64,000 nt of DNA from Bacteroidales bacterium (lineage in GTDB: Bacteria; Bacteroidota; Bacteroidia; Bacteroidales; UBA4417): positions 1 through 64,000 of the forward strand of contig JADJGZ010000005.1 of assembly GCA_016707785.1 (NCBI GenBank), in the 5' to 3' direction. Below the pieces are notes generated by a model. The model ran no database searches, was not told the origin of the DNA, and saw nothing but the letters and a program-made list of their open reading frames with translations. The translations under genes and the position numbers were made by a program. Below, in pieces: positions 43,991 to 52,741 of this stretch (position 1 is its first letter; each line of letters starts with the position of its first letter).

Positions 43991-46288
43991 ATGAAGAACA
44001 AATTATTCGCATTCACCATTGCCTTCCTGGCGTTCAGCTTAGTCGCATTTTCACAAAAAGGTCCTGCCAGTCAGGATCTCAAGATGAAGAAATTTGTGGA
44101 TGAACTCATGAAGAAAATGACCCTTGAAGAAAAGCTGGGACAATTAAACCTTCCCGGATCAGGAGATATTGTAACAGGACAAACCGCCAGTTCCGACATT
44201 GGAAAGAAGATCAAGGAGGGTAAAGTCGGTGGCCTTTTCAACATTAAATCCGTTGAAAAAATTCGCGACGTACAGAAAGTTGCTGTTGAACAAAGCCGGT
44301 TGAAGATACCGCTCATTTTTGGAATGGATGTAATTCATGGTTACCAGACAGCCTTCCCTATTCCACTCGGACTTGCCAGCAGCTGGGATATGGAGCTCAT
44401 AAAACAAAGTGCCAGGATAGCAGCGATCGAAGCTACTGCGGATGGCATTTGCTGGACCTTCTCCCCTATGGTTGATATTGCCCGTGACCCACGCTGGGGA
44501 AGAGTTGCTGAAGGTGCCGGTGAAGATGCCTACCTGGGTTCACATGTGGCAAAAGCTTTTGTTGAAGGATACCAGGGTGATGATCTTACGAAGAACAATA
44601 CCATGATGGCCTGTGTGAAGCATTTTGCTCTTTATGGTGCCGCTGAAGCCGGAAGGGATTACAATACTACTGATATGAGCAGGATCAGGATGTACAACGA
44701 ATACCTTCCTCCTTATAAAGCTGCTGTGGATGCAGGAGCCGGTAGTGTAATGAGTTCTTTTAATGAAATCGACGGGATTCCTGCCTCTGCCAACCGCTGG
44801 CTTATGACAAGCCTCCTTCGCGATGAGTGGGGATTCAATGGTTTTGTTGTCACCGATTACACCGCTATCAACGAAATGATTGACCATGGTATGGGTGACC
44901 TCCAGCAAGTATCAGCCCTGGCTTTAAATGCAGGTATTGATATGGATATGGTAGGTGAAGGATTGCTCACCACTCTGGAGAAATCGATGAAAGAAGGCAA
45001 AGTGACTGAAAAAGATATTGACATTGCCTGCAGGAGAATACTTGAAGCCAAATATAAGCTGGGCCTTTTCGATGATCCTTATAAGTATTGCGATGTAAAC
45101 AGGGTAAAGACTGATGTATTCACCCCTGAAAACCTTCTGGCAGCAAGAAACACAGCAGCCCAGACCTTTGTACTGCTGAAAAATGAAAAACAAACCCTTC
45201 CATTGAAGAAAAAAGGGAAAATTGCACTCATTGGCCCCCTTGCTGATAATAAGGAAAATATGCCCGGCACCTGGAGTGTGGCAGCCAATTTTGAACAATC
45301 GATATCAGTACTAGCAGGCATGAAAGCCGCAGCTGGCGATAAAGCTGATATCATCTATGCCAGGGGTGCCAATATTGTGGATGACCTTAAATATGATGAA
45401 CGAATCAGCGTTTTTGGCAAACCGACCAAAGTTGACAACCGTACCAGCATTGAATTAATCCGGGAAGCTCTTGATGCCGCTTCAAAAGCAGATGTGATAG
45501 TAGCAGTAATGGGTGAAGCTGCAGAAATGAGTGGAGAAAGCTCCAGCCGTTCTGAAATCTCCCTCCCTGCCAATCAGCAGGAACTACTGAAATCATTACT
45601 TTCAACCGGGAAGCCTGTGGTGCTGGTATTATTCGCCGGCAGGCCCATGACCATCACCTGGGAACAGGACAATATGCCTGCTATCCTGAATGTTTGGTTC
45701 GGTGGAACAGAAGCAGGTAATGCCATCGCTGATGTACTTTTTGGAGATGTGAACCCTTCAGGAAAACTGCCCGCCACATTCCCGAAAAATGTTGGACAGA
45801 TTCCTTTATATTACAATCATAAGAACACCGGACGCCCATTGGCAGAAGGACAATGGTTCCAGAAATTCCGTTCCAACTACCTGGATGTTGATAATGAACC
45901 ACTTTACCCCTTTGGTTTTGGCTTGAGTTATACCAGCTTCACCTATGGCGACCTTGCATTAAGCAGCCTGAATCTGGCTGGAAACCAATCGTTGGAAGCA
46001 AGTATTACAGTCACCAATTCCGGCAAATTCGATGGCGCTGAAGTGGTACAGCTCTATATAAGGGATATGGTAGGAACTGTTACCCGCCCCGTAAAAGAAT
46101 TAAAGGGTTTCCAGAAGGTATTCCTTAAAGCAGGCGAATCGAAGACTGTAAAATTTAACATCACTACCGAAGACCTGAAATTCTACAACTACGACCTTAA
46201 GTACGACTGGGAACCAGGTGAATTTGAGATCATGATTGGAGGAAATTCAAGAGATGTGAAAAAATTAAAAGTGAATTGGACAAAATAA
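43991..46288 (+). CDS. GH3 beta-glucosidase 1
   Basis: About 765 residues from the ATG at 43991; an ATG at 43982 adds three residues. Signal peptide (about 1-22). N-terminal GH3 barrel with 'FGMDVIHGYQTAFP', 'DPRWGRVAEGAGEDAYLG' and nucleophile aspartate in 'GFVVTDYTA' (about residue 289). A second alpha/beta domain ('VMGEAAEMSGESSSRSEI') and a fibronectin-III-like C-terminal domain follow. It is a BglX-type periplasmic exo-beta-glucosidase. It should trim short beta-gluco-oligosaccharides, here most likely beta-1,2-linked ones, to glucose. A terminator follows at once. Confidence 0.93.
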   Translation: MKNKLFAFTIAFLAFSLVAFSQKGPASQDLKMKKFVDELMKKMTLEEKLGQLNLPGSGDIVTGQTASSDIGKKIKEGKVGGLFNIKSVEKIRDVQKVAVEQSRLKIPLIFGMDVIHGYQTAFPIPLGLASSWDMELIKQSARIAAIEATADGICWTFSPMVDIARDPRWGRVAEGAGEDAYLGSHVAKAFVEGYQGDDLTKNNTMMACVKHFALYGAAEAGRDYNTTDMSRIRMYNEYLPPYKAAVDAGAGSVMSSFNEIDGIPASANRWLMTSLLRDEWGFNGFVVTDYTAINEMIDHGMGDLQQVSALALNAGIDMDMVGEGLLTTLEKSMKEGKVTEKDIDIACRRILEAKYKLGLFDDPYKYCDVNRVKTDVFTPENLLAARNTAAQTFVLLKNEKQTLPLKKKGKIALIGPLADNKENMPGTWSVAANFEQSISVLAGMKAAAGDKADIIYARGANIVDDLKYDERISVFGKPTKVDNRTSIELIREALDAASKADVIVAVMGEAAEMSGESSSRSEISLPANQQELLKSLLSTGKPVVLVLFAGRPMTITWEQDNMPAILNVWFGGTEAGNAIADVLFGDVNPSGKLPATFPKNVGQIPLYYNHKNTGRPLAEGQWFQKFRSNYLDVDNEPLYPFGFGLSYTSFTYGDLALSSLNLAGNQSLEASITVTNSGKFDGAEVVQLYIRDMVGTVTRPVKELKGFQKVFLKAGESKTVKFNITTEDLKFYNYDLKYDWEPGEFEIMIGGNSRDVKKLKVNWTK

Positions 46289-46296
46289 ACGAATTG

Positions 46297-46326
46297 AAAA
46301 GGGGGCACATTTAGCTCCCTTTTTTA
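46297..46326 (+). terminator. Terminator after GH3 enzyme 1
   Basis: AAAAGGGGGC (46297-46306) pairs with GCTCCCTTTT (46314-46323), with one wobble, around loop ACATTTA and runs into T residues. Confidence 0.85.
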
Positions 46327-46410
46327 TTGCCTGGAATTCGGACTTTTCAAAGCCAGCATATTGACTTAATCCAAACCCAGGCTATTCGGATATCCGATTT
46401 TATTGAATAA

Positions 46411-46555
46411 ATCAACAGCGTCTTTGCGCTCCCCTTGCGACTTTGCGGTGAAGATATTTTTACTCATCCGGACTTATTCAATTGAGTATTGAATTTATTT
46501 CTAATAATCTGATATCAATAGCGTCTTTGCGCTCCCCTTGCGACTTTGCGGTAAA
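46411..46555 (+). repeat. Two copies of a CTTTGCG-rich direct repeat
   Basis: Copies at about 46411-46452 and 46514-46555 share roughly 40 bases (ATCAAYAGCGTCTTTGCGCT, then CCCCTTGCGACTTTGCGGT). Within each, CTTTGCG-like heptamers recur three times. The remainder of the 393-base gap (46289-46681) holds the GH3 terminator and AT-rich DNA before the next start; no gene is seen. Similar CTTTGCG-type sequences are dispersed in Bacteroidota genomes in my recollection, function unknown. Confidence 0.7.
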
Positions 46556-46681
46556 AAACAGGGAGTAGCCAAATTGAAAAAAGCCTGTTTTGATAGAAAT
46601 GTTCTATAACAATTTTCAGAATAATCCCCGATCTTTGAAAACCCATATTAAATATTCATTTTTCGTTCAATAATCCACACA

Positions 46682-48925
46682 ATGAAAACATCTCCGCAGA
46701 TACCCTGGTTCATCCTGATCCTTTTCTTATCCAGTATTCCATTCGCAGGAAATACCCAATCCAACTCCATCGACCGTCGTGTAGATTCCGTCCTGCGCCT
46801 TATGACCCTGGATGAAAAAATCGGCCAGATGAATCAGTATTCCGGTTTTTGGGAAGCAACAGGCCCTATCACTGAGGAAGGCAACAAACTGGAACAAGTG
46901 AGAAACGGGAAGATTGGGTCATTGATTAATGTTACCGGAACTGATCATACCCGCCAGATACAGCAGATAGCCCTGGAATCGCGATTAGGTATTCCTCTTC
47001 TGTTCGGACAGGATATCATACATGGTTATCGTACCATTTTTCCCATTCCACTGGGTGAAGCAGCAAGCTGGGACCTGGACGCAATAGAACTATCAGCACG
47101 AATTGCCGCTATTGAAGCTTCAGCGGCCGGTGTACACTGGACTTTCGCCCCAATGGTGGATATAGCCCGCGATCCACGATGGGGTCGTGTTATGGAGGGT
47201 GCCGGGGAAGATCCATACCTGGGTTCATTAATTGCTGAACGAAGGGTAAAAGGGTTCCAGGGAAAAGGCCTTGGTAATACCGATGCACTAATGGCCTGTG
47301 CCAAACACTTTGCTGCCTATGGTGCTGCCGAGGGAGGACGGGATTATAATAGTGTGGATATGAGCCTTCGTCAACTGCACGAAATCTACCTTCGTCCTTT
47401 TGAAGCCGCCGCCAAAGCAGGGGTTGCCACTTTTATGAATTCTTTTAACGACATTAACGGAATACCCGCCACTGGTAATAGTTACATTCAAAGAGATGTA
47501 TTAAAAGGAAAATGGAAATTCGAAGGTTTTATCGTGAGTGACTGGGGATCAGTAGGTGAAATGATTGCTCATGGCTATGCTAAAGATGATGCACAGGCTG
47601 CACAACTCGCCGTGTTAGCAGGTTCTGACATGGATATGGAAAGCAGGTGCTATACTAAATCACTGAAAACACTGGTTGAAAGTGGCCAGGTTGACCCCAC
47701 TTTTATTGATGATGCTGTTAAGCGTATCCTGAAGAAGAAATTTGAAATGGGACTCTTCGATAATCCTTTCCGTTTTTGCGATGAAACTCGTGAAAAGCAA
47801 CAATGGAACAACCCCGAAAACCTTAAAATAGGCAGGGATGTCGCTAAAAAAAGCATCGTCCTGCTGAAAAATGAAAACAACCTCCTGCCTCTTGATACGA
47901 AGAAAAAGACCATTGCTATGATTGGCCCCCTGGTGAAGGCTGTCCGCGAAAACCTGGGATTCTGGTCCTATTCCTGGCCTGACGATACAGCGCGCATCGT
48001 AACCCAATGGCAGGGTGTCAGCAACAGAGCCGGCAAAGGGGTAAAAATGTTGTATGCCCCTGGTTGTGAAATCAGTGATACCTCCAGAACAGGCTTCGAA
48101 GAAGCAATAAAGATTGCTATGCAGTCAGATATCGTGATCCTGGGAGTTGGAGAAGCCGGAAATATGAGTGGTGAAGCCAAAAGCCGGAGTGATATCAGTC
48201 TGCCTGGGGTTCAGGAAGAACTTATCAAAGCCATTTATGCTACCGGAAAACCAATGATCGTTATGATCAGTGCAGGACGTCCCCTTGTTTTCAACTGGAC
48301 TGCCGATCATGCCCATGCCATCCTCTACACATGGTGGTTGGGAACAGAGGCCGGTAATGCCATTGCTGATGTACTGTTTGGTGATTATAATCCCTCCGGA
48401 AAGCTCCCCATGTCATTTCCAAGAACTGTTGGGCAGATTCCCTATTACTACAATCATTTCAATACAGGCAGGCCCGCAAAAAATGAAAATGACCTTAATT
48501 ATGTCGCTGCTTATACGGACCTTCCTAATAGTCCGAAATTTCCCTTTGGATATGGGTTAAGCTATACGACCTTCACCTATGGAGAACCCCAGCTGAACAA
48601 AACCAGCATATCCATGAATGAAAACCTCGAAATCAAAGTTTCATTAACCAACTCTGGGAAATATCAAGGTACGGAAACCGTTCAGCTTTATATTCGTGAC
48701 CTATATGGTTCGGTAGTCCGCCCGGTAAAACAGCTGGTGGGATTTCAACAGGTAACCCTGAAAAGTAAGGAAAGCAGGGAAATTGTTTTCCAGCTCAGCA
48801 GCGAGGACCTGAAGTTCTATAACGACAAATTGGAATACCTTGCCGAACCCGGAGAATTCGAGGTTTTTGTTGGAGGAAGTTCCAGCACTACTTTAAAGAA
48901 AAACTTTATCTTGACGCAGAACTAA
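46682..48925 (+). CDS. GH3 beta-glucosidase 2
   Basis: This 747-residue secreted enzyme is paralogous to the previous GH3. Signal peptide (about 1-25), barrel motifs 'FGQDIIHGYRTIFP' and 'DPRWGRVMEGAGEDPYLG', nucleophile D287 in 'GFIVSDWGS', second domain 'GVGEAGNMSGEAKSRSDI', and a C-terminal Fn3-like domain. It has the standard SDW motif whereas copy 1 has TDY. The two may differ in chain-length or linkage preference. Its stop is only 10 bases from the convergent end of ccoI, marking the right edge of the PUL. Confidence 0.93.
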   Translation: MKTSPQIPWFILILFLSSIPFAGNTQSNSIDRRVDSVLRLMTLDEKIGQMNQYSGFWEATGPITEEGNKLEQVRNGKIGSLINVTGTDHTRQIQQIALESRLGIPLLFGQDIIHGYRTIFPIPLGEAASWDLDAIELSARIAAIEASAAGVHWTFAPMVDIARDPRWGRVMEGAGEDPYLGSLIAERRVKGFQGKGLGNTDALMACAKHFAAYGAAEGGRDYNSVDMSLRQLHEIYLRPFEAAAKAGVATFMNSFNDINGIPATGNSYIQRDVLKGKWKFEGFIVSDWGSVGEMIAHGYAKDDAQAAQLAVLAGSDMDMESRCYTKSLKTLVESGQVDPTFIDDAVKRILKKKFEMGLFDNPFRFCDETREKQQWNNPENLKIGRDVAKKSIVLLKNENNLLPLDTKKKTIAMIGPLVKAVRENLGFWSYSWPDDTARIVTQWQGVSNRAGKGVKMLYAPGCEISDTSRTGFEEAIKIAMQSDIVILGVGEAGNMSGEAKSRSDISLPGVQEELIKAIYATGKPMIVMISAGRPLVFNWTADHAHAILYTWWLGTEAGNAIADVLFGDYNPSGKLPMSFPRTVGQIPYYYNHFNTGRPAKNENDLNYVAAYTDLPNSPKFPFGYGLSYTTFTYGEPQLNKTSISMNENLEIKVSLTNSGKYQGTETVQLYIRDLYGSVVRPVKQLVGFQQVTLKSKESREIVFQLSSEDLKFYNDKLEYLAEPGEFEVFVGGSSSTTLKKNFILTQN

Positions 48926-48935
48926 AAGAAAACTC

Positions 48936-51314
48936 CTAGTACCCTCTCCTCTTCGCCATGGCTGACACGGATAAAGTCGTAAAGGCAACAATGGTAATTG
49001 AACTTAAAGGCATCAGGATAGCAGCAACAATGGGCGACAACAGTCCCTGGACTGCAAATGTCAGTCCTACAACATTGTAGAGGAACGACAATACATAACT
49101 GCTATAAACCACTTTCAGGGAAGAACGGGTAAAACGCTGGAATTTATCCAATTGACTAAACTGATCAGCCCTTAGAATGGCATCACAGGCCGGTGAAAAA
49201 TGATACACATCATCCGCAATGGTGATTCCCACATCTGCATTGAGCAACGCCCCTGCATCATTTAAACCATCTCCAATCATCAGAACCCTTTTCCCGTTTT
49301 GACTGAGTTTCAGAATGTATTTCAGCTTGTCCTCGGGTGACTGGTGGAAATGTAATAAAGCTTTCCCTTTGAAATATTTCTCCAGGTTCGACTGTTCCGA
49401 ATCATTGTCGCCGGTAAGTAAATGCAGTTCAAAGCCTTCAAGGTGACGAATCACTTCTTCAAGTCCCTCCCGATACTGGTTTTGTATCCTGAAGTGGCCT
49501 TTCAGTTTATGGTCAATCGACACATAGACTTCAGTGGTAGTGCCACTTTCACCTCTTTCTTTACCTGCAACAAACCGGTAAGCCCCTGATAAAATTTGGA
49601 TTCCGTTCACTTTGCCTGATATCCCCAGCGACGGGATCTCCTGGTATCCCTCAACCCCTTGATAGAACTCACAATCGAGCGAATCGGTAATTGTTACTGA
49701 TGCCGGATGCGTGGAATTTCGCGACAAGGTCCTGATAGCCCTGAGTTCATTGATATCCAGTTCTTCCCCAACCCATTCGGCATGCATCGACTGCGAATGT
49801 GTGATGGTTCCGGTTTTATCAAAAACAATGGTATCGATCTTGCTCAGCTTTTCAATAACTTCTGAATTTTTGAGATAAAAGCCATTTCGTCCGAATACCC
49901 GCATTACTGAACCAAAGGTAAAGGGTATAGTGAGAGCCAGCGCACAGGGACAGGCAACAATAAGGATACTGGAAAATACATAAACAGCTTTTCCTAAATC
50001 CGAAAACGCCCAATAGATGCCTGAAATCAAAGCAACCAGCAGAATTACGATGGTAAAATAATGACTCACCTGGTCTACCACCCTTTGCATAGCCTGGGCT
50101 TTCTTCTGGTTCATCCGGTCTTCATTCCATAATTGAGTCAGGTAACTCTGAGTCACTTCCTTCTCAACTCGTAAAAGAATACCGGCTCCCAGCTGACGGC
50201 CTCCGGCAAAAATGAAATCTCCTGCCTGTTTGGTAACAGGAATGGATTCTCCCGTAACAAAACTGTAATCAATGCGTGCTTCGCCTTCAAGAATTGTGGC
50301 ATCAGCGGGGATGAGTTCCTGATTGCGCACCAGGATCTGATCACCACTCTTAAGTCGGTCGATGGGGATAAACTCTTCTACTCCATTACTAATCCTTGTA
50401 ACAGCAATTGGAAAAAAGGATTTGTAATCACGATCAAACGATAACGATTGATAAGATTTTCCCTGGTACCACCTGCCGATCAGCATGAAGAAAAGCAATC
50501 CTGCTAATGAGTCCATATAACCATTTCCTGCTCCCGTGAAGATCTCATAGGAACTCTCGAGAAAGAGGGCCAAAATGCCAAGAGAAATTGGTAAGTCAAT
50601 ATTTATTATTTTCTTCTTCAGACTCTTATAGGCAGACAGAAAGAAATCTGTACTGCAGAAAAAAACAACAGGCAATGCCAGTAAGAAACTCACGTAACCG
50701 AAAGTATTGGTAAGAAACTGGTCGATGCGCTCCCCTCCGGGCAAATAATCAGGAAAACTAAGAAGCATGATATTCCCGAAAGCAAATCCCGCTACCCCTA
50801 TTTTCATGAGTATCCGGCGGTTTCGCTTTTGAAACTCATCCTTGCCTTCCTTTTTATACGACAAATCAGGGATATAATGGATGCTATGTAGTAGTTCAAT
50901 CAACTGACGAAGGCTCATTGAATCTTCCCTGAAAGTAATATTGACTTCCTTGCGGACAAAATTCACGAATGAGCTGATAATTCCGGGATGCAAAGTATTT
51001 AGGTTCTCAAGCAACCAGATACATGAACTGCAATGAATAACAGGAATAAAGAGGTTAATCTTACTAATTCCCCCATCAGAAAATGTCAAAAGACTGTCTC
51101 TAATCTCCTGGTTATCAAGGTAAGCATACTTCGACATGGAGGCCTGCTGATCCAACTTCACCCCTGGATTTGGCATAATTTCATAATACTGACCCAGGTT
51201 TTTCTCTTGTAAAATCCTGTAAACCAGTGAACAGCCTTCACAGCAAAAAGGCTTTTCTTCCCATATCACCGGATGTTTCCCGCAATCTTGTCCACAGTGC
51301 ACACATTGCTGCAT
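48936..51314 (-). CDS. ccoI: CcoI-type copper-translocating P-type ATPase
   Basis: This 792-residue protein has an N-terminal cysteine-rich metal-binding region ('CVHCGQDCG', 'FCCEGCSLVY'), an HMA-like domain with H94-C95-S-S-C98, eight membrane helices, the CPC ion-transport motif near residue 455 ('ACPCALAL'), the phosphorylated aspartate D499 ('DKTGTITH') and 'GDGLNDAGAL'. This architecture is that of CcoI/FixI, which supplies copper to cbb3 oxidase. In related genomes it lies just before ccoS. Here the two are separated by the PUL while keeping the same orientation. Confidence 0.93.
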   Translation of the reverse strand: MQQCVHCGQDCGKHPVIWEEKPFCCEGCSLVYRILQEKNLGQYYEIMPNPGVKLDQQASMSKYAYLDNQEIRDSLLTFSDGGISKINLFIPVIHCSSCIWLLENLNTLHPGIISSFVNFVRKEVNITFREDSMSLRQLIELLHSIHYIPDLSYKKEGKDEFQKRNRRILMKIGVAGFAFGNIMLLSFPDYLPGGERIDQFLTNTFGYVSFLLALPVVFFCSTDFFLSAYKSLKKKIINIDLPISLGILALFLESSYEIFTGAGNGYMDSLAGLLFFMLIGRWYQGKSYQSLSFDRDYKSFFPIAVTRISNGVEEFIPIDRLKSGDQILVRNQELIPADATILEGEARIDYSFVTGESIPVTKQAGDFIFAGGRQLGAGILLRVEKEVTQSYLTQLWNEDRMNQKKAQAMQRVVDQVSHYFTIVILLVALISGIYWAFSDLGKAVYVFSSILIVACPCALALTIPFTFGSVMRVFGRNGFYLKNSEVIEKLSKIDTIVFDKTGTITHSQSMHAEWVGEELDINELRAIRTLSRNSTHPASVTITDSLDCEFYQGVEGYQEIPSLGISGKVNGIQILSGAYRFVAGKERGESGTTTEVYVSIDHKLKGHFRIQNQYREGLEEVIRHLEGFELHLLTGDNDSEQSNLEKYFKGKALLHFHQSPEDKLKYILKLSQNGKRVLMIGDGLNDAGALLNADVGITIADDVYHFSPACDAILRADQFSQLDKFQRFTRSSLKVVYSSYVLSFLYNVVGLTFAVQGLLSPIVAAILMPLSSITIVAFTTLSVSAMAKRRGY

Positions 51315-51523
51315 TATAATAGAATTAGGAATGAATAATTGGAATCAAAAATAGCCAAAACCTTACTTTGTTTATGCCTAATTTATTAATTCACTTATGG
51401 ATTCAAACAAAAGCCCATTATTTTTTGTTTTCGACTAATCAGTTTGAATCATTATCAAGTTAGTCTTTTTTATTATTCGTAAAAAGGATTCTATTTTTTA
51501 TCCAAATCAATAACCACAAGTTA

Positions 51524-52141
51524 ATGGAACGCAGGAACTTCTTCATAACATCGGCTATATTAGGAAGCATGAGTGCTATGTTTCCTTCAGAATTATTTGC
51601 AACAAATCCGGATTTGAAAGAAAAGCCGGGAATTGAACCTTTGTTACTTCCTGCAATGCCTCCACTTAATCATAACGGGGGAATGGATATTCGGGTATGG
51701 GTCAGAAATTCAATGACAAATGGATTATATTCCAATGTGGAATGCGCTGTAGCACCTAAAACCATGGGGCCACCACCTCATTACCACCTGGAATTGGATG
51801 AACTCATGTATGTAGCCGAGGGCACTGCCAGCATTCTGTTAGGAGAGGAAGTTGTTGAAGTGGCAGCTGGTGGCTGGCATTTGCGTCCCAGGATGATAAA
51901 ACATACTTTCTGGAATGCGTCTGATAAACCATTAAGATTCTACGACATGTATTTTAACCAGCCTTTTGAGGTATACCTGGAAAAGATTTTTCACCAGTTC
52001 ACCGTAGAAAACGGATATATTGAAGGGTCGGAGATGAAAAATGCTGCCATTGGAAAGTTGAATGAAGAATTCGGATTGGTTTTTCCTGAAAACGCATTTG
52101 ATGAAATGAGAGAGATTATAGCAAAATATAATTTAAAATAA
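51524..52141 (+). CDS. Secreted cupin-domain protein
   Basis: A 205-residue protein whose N-terminus 'MERRNFFITSAILGSMSAMF' looks like a twin-arginine-type or ordinary signal sequence. The cupin domain (about 55-150) has metal-binding residues in 'PPPHYHLELDEL' (H86, H88, E93) and a later histidine in 'RMIKHTFWN'. This matches quercetinase-like cupins or sensors; the substrate is unknown. It stands alone, with about 200 bases to the divergently transcribed ccoI. Confidence 0.82.
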   Translation: MERRNFFITSAILGSMSAMFPSELFATNPDLKEKPGIEPLLLPAMPPLNHNGGMDIRVWVRNSMTNGLYSNVECAVAPKTMGPPPHYHLELDELMYVAEGTASILLGEEVVEVAAGGWHLRPRMIKHTFWNASDKPLRFYDMYFNQPFEVYLEKIFHQFTVENGYIEGSEMKNAAIGKLNEEFGLVFPENAFDEMREIIAKYNLK

Positions 52142-52263
52142 CGGCAATTTGCCTGAATCACTGTCTGATACTACTTTCTTTTTGTGATTTTGGACATAAA
52201 TACAAATAGTGCAGATTAATAAAACTGTTGAATTCTCCATGTATAACCTATAGCAATAAAACA

Positions 52264-52671
52264 ATGAACAAAAAAATCAGTATCTTTCTTATCCTCCTGG
52301 TGATCAGTGCAACAGCAGCAATGGCGCAGAAAACAGGTAAAATTACAATCAAAACAAAGTACACAGGAATTGTGGAAGGTTATGACCACACCAACAAGAC
52401 GCAGTTATATGTTGATGGCAAACTGGCCGGTGAATCATCCCAGGGACTTGAGTCTGTCCAGAGTGACTTCACTGTTTCCATTCCCCGGGGAAAGCACAGT
52501 ATCCGAATCATTAATCTGGCCTTATACGAAGGAAACTGGGAAGAGCATACTAAAGAAAATAACTATTCCATTGATGCTCTTTATGAATCTGATATCAATC
52601 TGAAGAAAAAAATGACCATAGATCTTACTTTTGATATTGAAAAAGAAGAAACCAGGGCGAAGGTTAAATAA
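52264..52671 (+). CDS. Small secreted protein of unknown function
   Basis: About 135 residues from the ATG at 52264 (a TTG at 52228 would delay the signal peptide). Signal peptide 1-21 ('SATAAMAQ'). The mature part reads as a beta sandwich: 'GKITIKTKYTGIVEGYDHTNKTQLYVDGKL', then 'VSIPRGKHSIRIINLALYEG', resembling PEGA-like domains that present small surface loops. A charged tail (KEEETRAKVK) ends it. No known partner in the neighbourhood. Confidence 0.78.
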   Translation: MNKKISIFLILLVISATAAMAQKTGKITIKTKYTGIVEGYDHTNKTQLYVDGKLAGESSQGLESVQSDFTVSIPRGKHSIRIINLALYEGNWEEHTKENNYSIDALYESDINLKKKMTIDLTFDIEKEETRAKVK

Positions 52672-52686
52672 CATTCCCCATAGAAT

Positions 52687-52724
52687 AAAAATAGCCGGTC
52701 CAATGCATAGGACCGGCTATTTTT
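52687..52724. terminator. Bidirectional terminator between small secreted protein and pfkA
   Basis: AAAAATAGCCGGTCC (52687-52701) and GGACCGGCTATTTTT (52710-52724) form a 15-bp perfect stem with A/T tracts on both sides, serving both convergent genes. Confidence 0.92.
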
Positions 52725-52741
52725 ATGTAATTGAATTCGTT

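Noticed and set aside
51444..51458. FNR/CRP-type box TTGAATCATTATCAA upstream of ccoI
   Set aside because: The half-sites are one base too far apart (7 instead of 6) for the TTGAT-N4-ATCAA consensus, and the region is AT-rich; possible but not supported.
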